From: Gammaproteobacteria bacterium
GTDB taxonomy: Bacteria > Pseudomonadota > Gammaproteobacteria > Pseudomonadales > Azotimanducaceae_A
Direction: 5' to 3'
Assembly: GCA_012960755.1 (NCBI GenBank)
Contig: DUAT01000015.1
Span: 1 to 7,926, forward strand
Length of the DNA: 7,926 nt
The translations under genes and the position numbers were made by a program. The notes beneath the pieces are model-generated. The model worked only from the letters and a program-made list of their open reading frames with translations. It ran no database searches and had not been told where the DNA came from. This document shows positions 6,901 to 7,926 of this stretch, piece by piece. Positions within the stretch are counted from its first letter, which is position 1. Each line of letters starts with the position of its first letter.

Positions 6901-7666
6901 CGGTGCCAGGGATATTGAGGTGGGTGGTCGTTATGCTTACATTGTCGCCGATGCCGGGCTGGTTGTGATTGATATGGATACTCCTTTAAAACCATTGCTT
7001 GTGGCAACGGTGCCACTTAATAATGGCCACGATGTTTTCCAGCAATTCCGATTCCTGTTTGTTACCGATGATGATGGTCTGAAGACGATCGATATTACTG
7101 ACGTCAGAAACCCTCGGTTGGTAGAAGGCAATACCATTTCGCTGTCCAGTGCTAACCGGGTATTTGTAGCCCGGACATTTGCGTACGTTGCCGCTGGTAG
7201 TGAAGGGCTGGTGATCGTTGACGTTTCAGACCCCACTCAATTGAAGGAATATCAGCGCTTTAACGATGGTGTTGAGGATGCAAGAGATGTGGTTGTCGCG
7301 ACAACTAACGCCAGCTTGTTTGCTTATGTGGCGGACGGTAACGCTGGCCTTAAGGTTGTTCAGTTGACGTCACCTGAATCACAGCCAAGGTATTATGGTT
7401 TTAGCCCGGACCCGATGCCTGAACTTATCGCGCACTATCCCATGAAGAAACCGGCCATCGGTTTGTCTCGTGGGCTTGAGCGCGATAGAGCTGTTGACGA
7501 AAGCGGTGGGCAGGTTGCCGTATTCAGTCGGGTCGGGTCGGGCCCTTTGTCTGAATCGGATATGCATAAGATGTATCTAGACAAAGATGGCAAGCCGTGG
7601 TTTGTGTCAGATGACCTTCCGCCTGAAGTAAAGCCACCTGAAGCCGTGTCAGGGAAACCAGAATGA
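3920..7666 (+). CDS. Decaheme c-type cytochrome fused to an LVIVD-repeat beta-propeller, 1248 aa
   Basis: The N-terminus is a Sec signal peptide (M-K-Y, hydrophobic core to about residue 18, probable cleavage near V-V-A, residue 22). Ten CXXCH heme c attachment sites follow, at residues 55, 77, 151, 324, 381, 517, 544, 655, 666 and 772. Many extra His residues are available as distal axial ligands. Spacing is very uneven: tight pairs (517/544 and 655/666, the latter within 'CYSCHQSWTTSCGGCH') alternate with heme-free stretches of 168, 131, 106 and 101 residues, which leaves room for folded catalytic or binding domains. From about residue 854 the protein becomes a beta-propeller of LVIVD-type repeats, six recognisable. 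There is no membrane anchor after the signal, so it acts in the periplasm or on the surface. The ATG overlaps the barrel stop (TGATG), and no Shine-Dalgarno is visible upstream, so translation probably depends on coupling. The specific electron donor, acceptor or substrate is unknown; it does not look to me like MtrA/MtrC, OmcS, HAO or NrfA. Confidence 0.9.
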   Translation: MKYSLIACLSLVVLLCIDSVVASESSTHIERHYEEIPPAPRAQSMATAVEKSAGCQSCHTTTDSMTMHESPGVILGCTDCHGGDSSIVSSEGDIKNKSLMEQAHVLPSYPDDWHYPHSANPKATYTLLNREAKEFVRFVNPSDLRVAKEACGACHLETVQAAKRSIMATGAMLFGAATYANNILPFKKYILGEAYTPDGEPSAIKGPPLKDADAHWNTHGILPMLYPLPSWETTPPGDIFRVFERGGRNISNLFPETGLPNALGLIQRIEEPGRPDFRQSNRGPGTGGRISVPVLNAHKTRLNDPLMWFLGTNDNPGDYRTSGCGACHVVYANDRDPRHSGPYGEFGHTGKTQTSDPTISRQEEGHPLKHTFTRSIPTASCMSCHMHQPNMFVNSYLGYTMWDYESDASAMFPKKQKYPTDEEIRKTNARNPEGAAPLGLWSDPEFSKNVSDLNPTLKNTQFADYHGHGWNFRAVFKKDRKGNLLDAEGGVVEPDDPDKFDKAVHMSSVHLDVGMHCVDCHFSQDNHGNGHIYGEVANAVEIDCVDCHGTATEYPSLKTSGPAAPPGGTDLSLIRNPNGQSRFSWREGKLFQRSLLWPDREWQLSLVKDSVNKNHPQYNKKAARAKLMSKDSKNQSWGTEATESELAHGNDNMECYSCHQSWTTSCGGCHLPIEANWKTERKHYEGGATRNFATYNPQVVRDQIFMLGRRGEINGGRIAPLRSSSALVLSSTNSNRERIYVQQPPISASGLSSQAINPHFSHTVRKTETRVCTDCHLAGDNSNNAIMAQTLGYGTDFIDFIGFHTWVGTEGSVEAVRVTEWSEPQAVIGSYLQKIVYPDFFEQHIERGLELKRGHGHHSGEVNCLQLRGEYLYAAAGNKGMVVYDVASIGNKGISQKIISSPASKLGQNTTIKSTNATCLSMITTQPIAPVRNKGELMREVNKEKPTHPIYNYVAITDSVEGLILSDVGTLSDGEPRNNFLKRALTWNENGVLDGARDIEVGGRYAYIVADAGLVVIDMDTPLKPLLVATVPLNNGHDVFQQFRFLFVTDDDGLKTIDITDVRNPRLVEGNTISLSSANRVFVARTFAYVAAGSEGLVIVDVSDPTQLKEYQRFNDGVEDARDVVVATTNASLFAYVADGNAGLKVVQLTSPESQPRYYGFSPDPMPELIAHYPMKKPAIGLSRGLERDRAVDESGGQVAVFSRVGSGPLSESDMHKMYLDKDGKPWFVSDDLPPEVKPPEAVSGKPE
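4082..6247 (+). other. Ten CXXCH heme c attachment motifs
   Basis: Codons for the ten motifs, in order: CQSCH 4082, CTDCH 4148, CGACH 4370, CGACH 4889, CMSCH 5060, CVDCH 5468, CVDCH 5549, CYSCH 5882, CGGCH 5915 and CTDCH 6233 (first base of each). All are canonical CXXCH with no CXXCK or longer spacing variant, so an all-His-ligated set is likely, but an open-site catalytic heme cannot be excluded from sequence alone. Confidence 0.95.
6479..7399 (+). repeat. LVIVD-type beta-propeller repeats
   Basis: Residues about 854-1160 of the cytochrome. Repeated strands have the pattern 'A-Y-V-A-x-G-x-x-G-L-x-V-hydrophobic-D-hydrophobic'. They occur near residues 872-885 (AAAGNKGMVVYDV), 953-967 (YVAITDSVEGLILSDV), 1006-1018 (YIVADAGLVVIDM), 1045-1059 (FLFVTDDDGLKTIDI), 1088-1102 (AYVAAGSEGLVIVDV) and 1135-1149 (AYVADGNAGLKVVQL). 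Such repeats form surface or periplasmic propellers used for protein or ligand binding. Blades one and two are separated by a longer insertion of about 65 residues. Confidence 0.85.
7528..7542 (+). repeat. TCGGG pentanucleotide, three perfect tandem copies
   Basis: Three uninterrupted copies of TCGGG lie within the final 50 codons of the decaheme cytochrome gene, encoding R-V-G-S-G. Five is not a multiple of three, so gain or loss of one unit would shift the frame and change the C-terminal tail. Three copies is short for a true slippage locus. Confidence 0.7.
7651..7655 (+). promoter_or_regulatory. Shine-Dalgarno AGGGA for the second cytochrome
   Basis: AGGGA lies seven bases before the ATG at 7663, within the end of the preceding gene. 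Together with the ATGA overlap it supports this start for the downstream cytochrome. Confidence 0.6.
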
Positions 7667-7926
7667 TTAAACCTAGTCTAGTTGTATACATGTTGCTAGT
7701 TACAAGCGTGTTGCTTGCCTCGGCAGTGCAGGCTGAAATGTTGCCGCAGCACGCAGAGGATGTGCACCTGGGTGTCGCCACTTGCGCTTCTAGCGTGTGC
7801 CATGGTTCGGTTCGCCCCCGATCATCTGCGTCCGTTTTGCAAAACGAATATGTTGTATGGAGTCGATTGGACCGCCATCGTAATGCATACAACATCCTGC
7901 TCAGTGAAGAGTCCTACTGGATTGCT
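7663..7926 (+). CDS. Exported c-type cytochrome, cytochrome c554-like, N-terminal part with CX4CH heme motif (3' partial)
   Basis: The frame opens at ATG 7663 in an ATGA overlap with the preceding stop and stays open for 88 codons to the window edge. Residues 1-24 are a Sec signal peptide (M-I-K, hydrophobic core, A-V-Q-A before E-M). The mature protein shows 'HLGVATCASSVCHGS' at residues 35-49: the heme site is C41-X4-C46-H47, one or more residues wider than the standard CXXCH by two positions. Then comes 'NEYVVWSRLDRHRNAY' (residues 61-76), where H72 could be an axial ligand. The combination of C-A-S-S-x-C-H-G and N-E-Y-x-x-W-S-x-x-D-x-H-x-x-A-Y recalls, from memory, multiheme cytochromes of the cytochrome c554 type, which carry further CXXCH sites downstream. 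As a small periplasmic cytochrome beside the decaheme protein and barrel, it is a plausible electron carrier to or from them. Its full length and total heme count are not visible. Confidence 0.85.
   Translation, partial: MIKPSLVVYMLLVTSVLLASAVQAEMLPQHAEDVHLGVATCASSVCHGSVRPRSSASVLQNEYVVWSRLDRHRNAYNILLSEESYWIA
7783..7803 (+). other. CX4CH heme c attachment motif
   Basis: Codons for C-A-S-S-V-C-H. The two Cys are separated by four residues instead of two. CX4CH sites are known in some multiheme cytochromes; here the flanking T-C-A-S-S-V-C-H-G-S and following W/D/H/A/Y residues support a real heme site rather than chance. Confidence 0.8.

Noticed and set aside
7615..7700. A terminator or promoter between the decaheme cytochrome and the next gene
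   Set aside because: The genes overlap by 4 nt, and I see no GC-rich hairpin with a T-run nor a convincing -35/-10 pair.

Overview
The window is a compact, single-strand stretch of four tightly overlapping plus-strand genes, with almost no non-coding DNA. Base composition is roughly balanced (about half G+C by eye). The set comprises a lipoprotein with a clear lipobox, an outer-membrane beta-barrel and two Sec-exported c-type cytochromes. This indicates a Gram-negative bacterium with a multiheme respiratory or redox system. A marine or sediment gammaproteobacterium is my guess from the overall style and is not proven by anything in the window.

Layout: (1) 2-2101, a lipoprotein whose true start lies upstream of the window, carrying two GlcG/HbpS-like (DUF336, 'heme-binding/degrading') modules. 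(2) 2091-3920, a 609-residue outer-membrane beta-barrel protein with a cleavable signal peptide; its GTG start sits inside the end of gene 1 behind a strong Shine-Dalgarno. (3) 3920-7666, a 1248-residue exported protein with ten CXXCH heme c sites in its first 776 residues and an LVIVD-repeat beta-propeller in its C-terminal third. (4) 7663 to the window end, the start of another exported c-type cytochrome whose only visible heme motif is the unusual CX4CH form. Junctions are an 11-nt overlap, a 1-nt TGATG overlap and a 4-nt ATGA overlap. The genes therefore almost certainly form one operon with coupled translation.

Working together (inference): an outer-membrane barrel encoded next to a large multiheme cytochrome and a lipoprotein recalls porin-cytochrome conduits that pass electrons across the outer membrane. 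None of the proteins looks to me like MtrA, MtrB or MtrC, so this would be a different, possibly uncharacterised system. The long heme-free stretches in the decaheme protein, its fused propeller and the double HbpS-like lipoprotein suggest a dedicated enzymatic or scaffold role rather than a simple electron wire. The substrate cannot be read from the sequence. No RNA gene, mobile element, CRISPR array, promoter or terminator was recognised, and the operon runs past both window edges.
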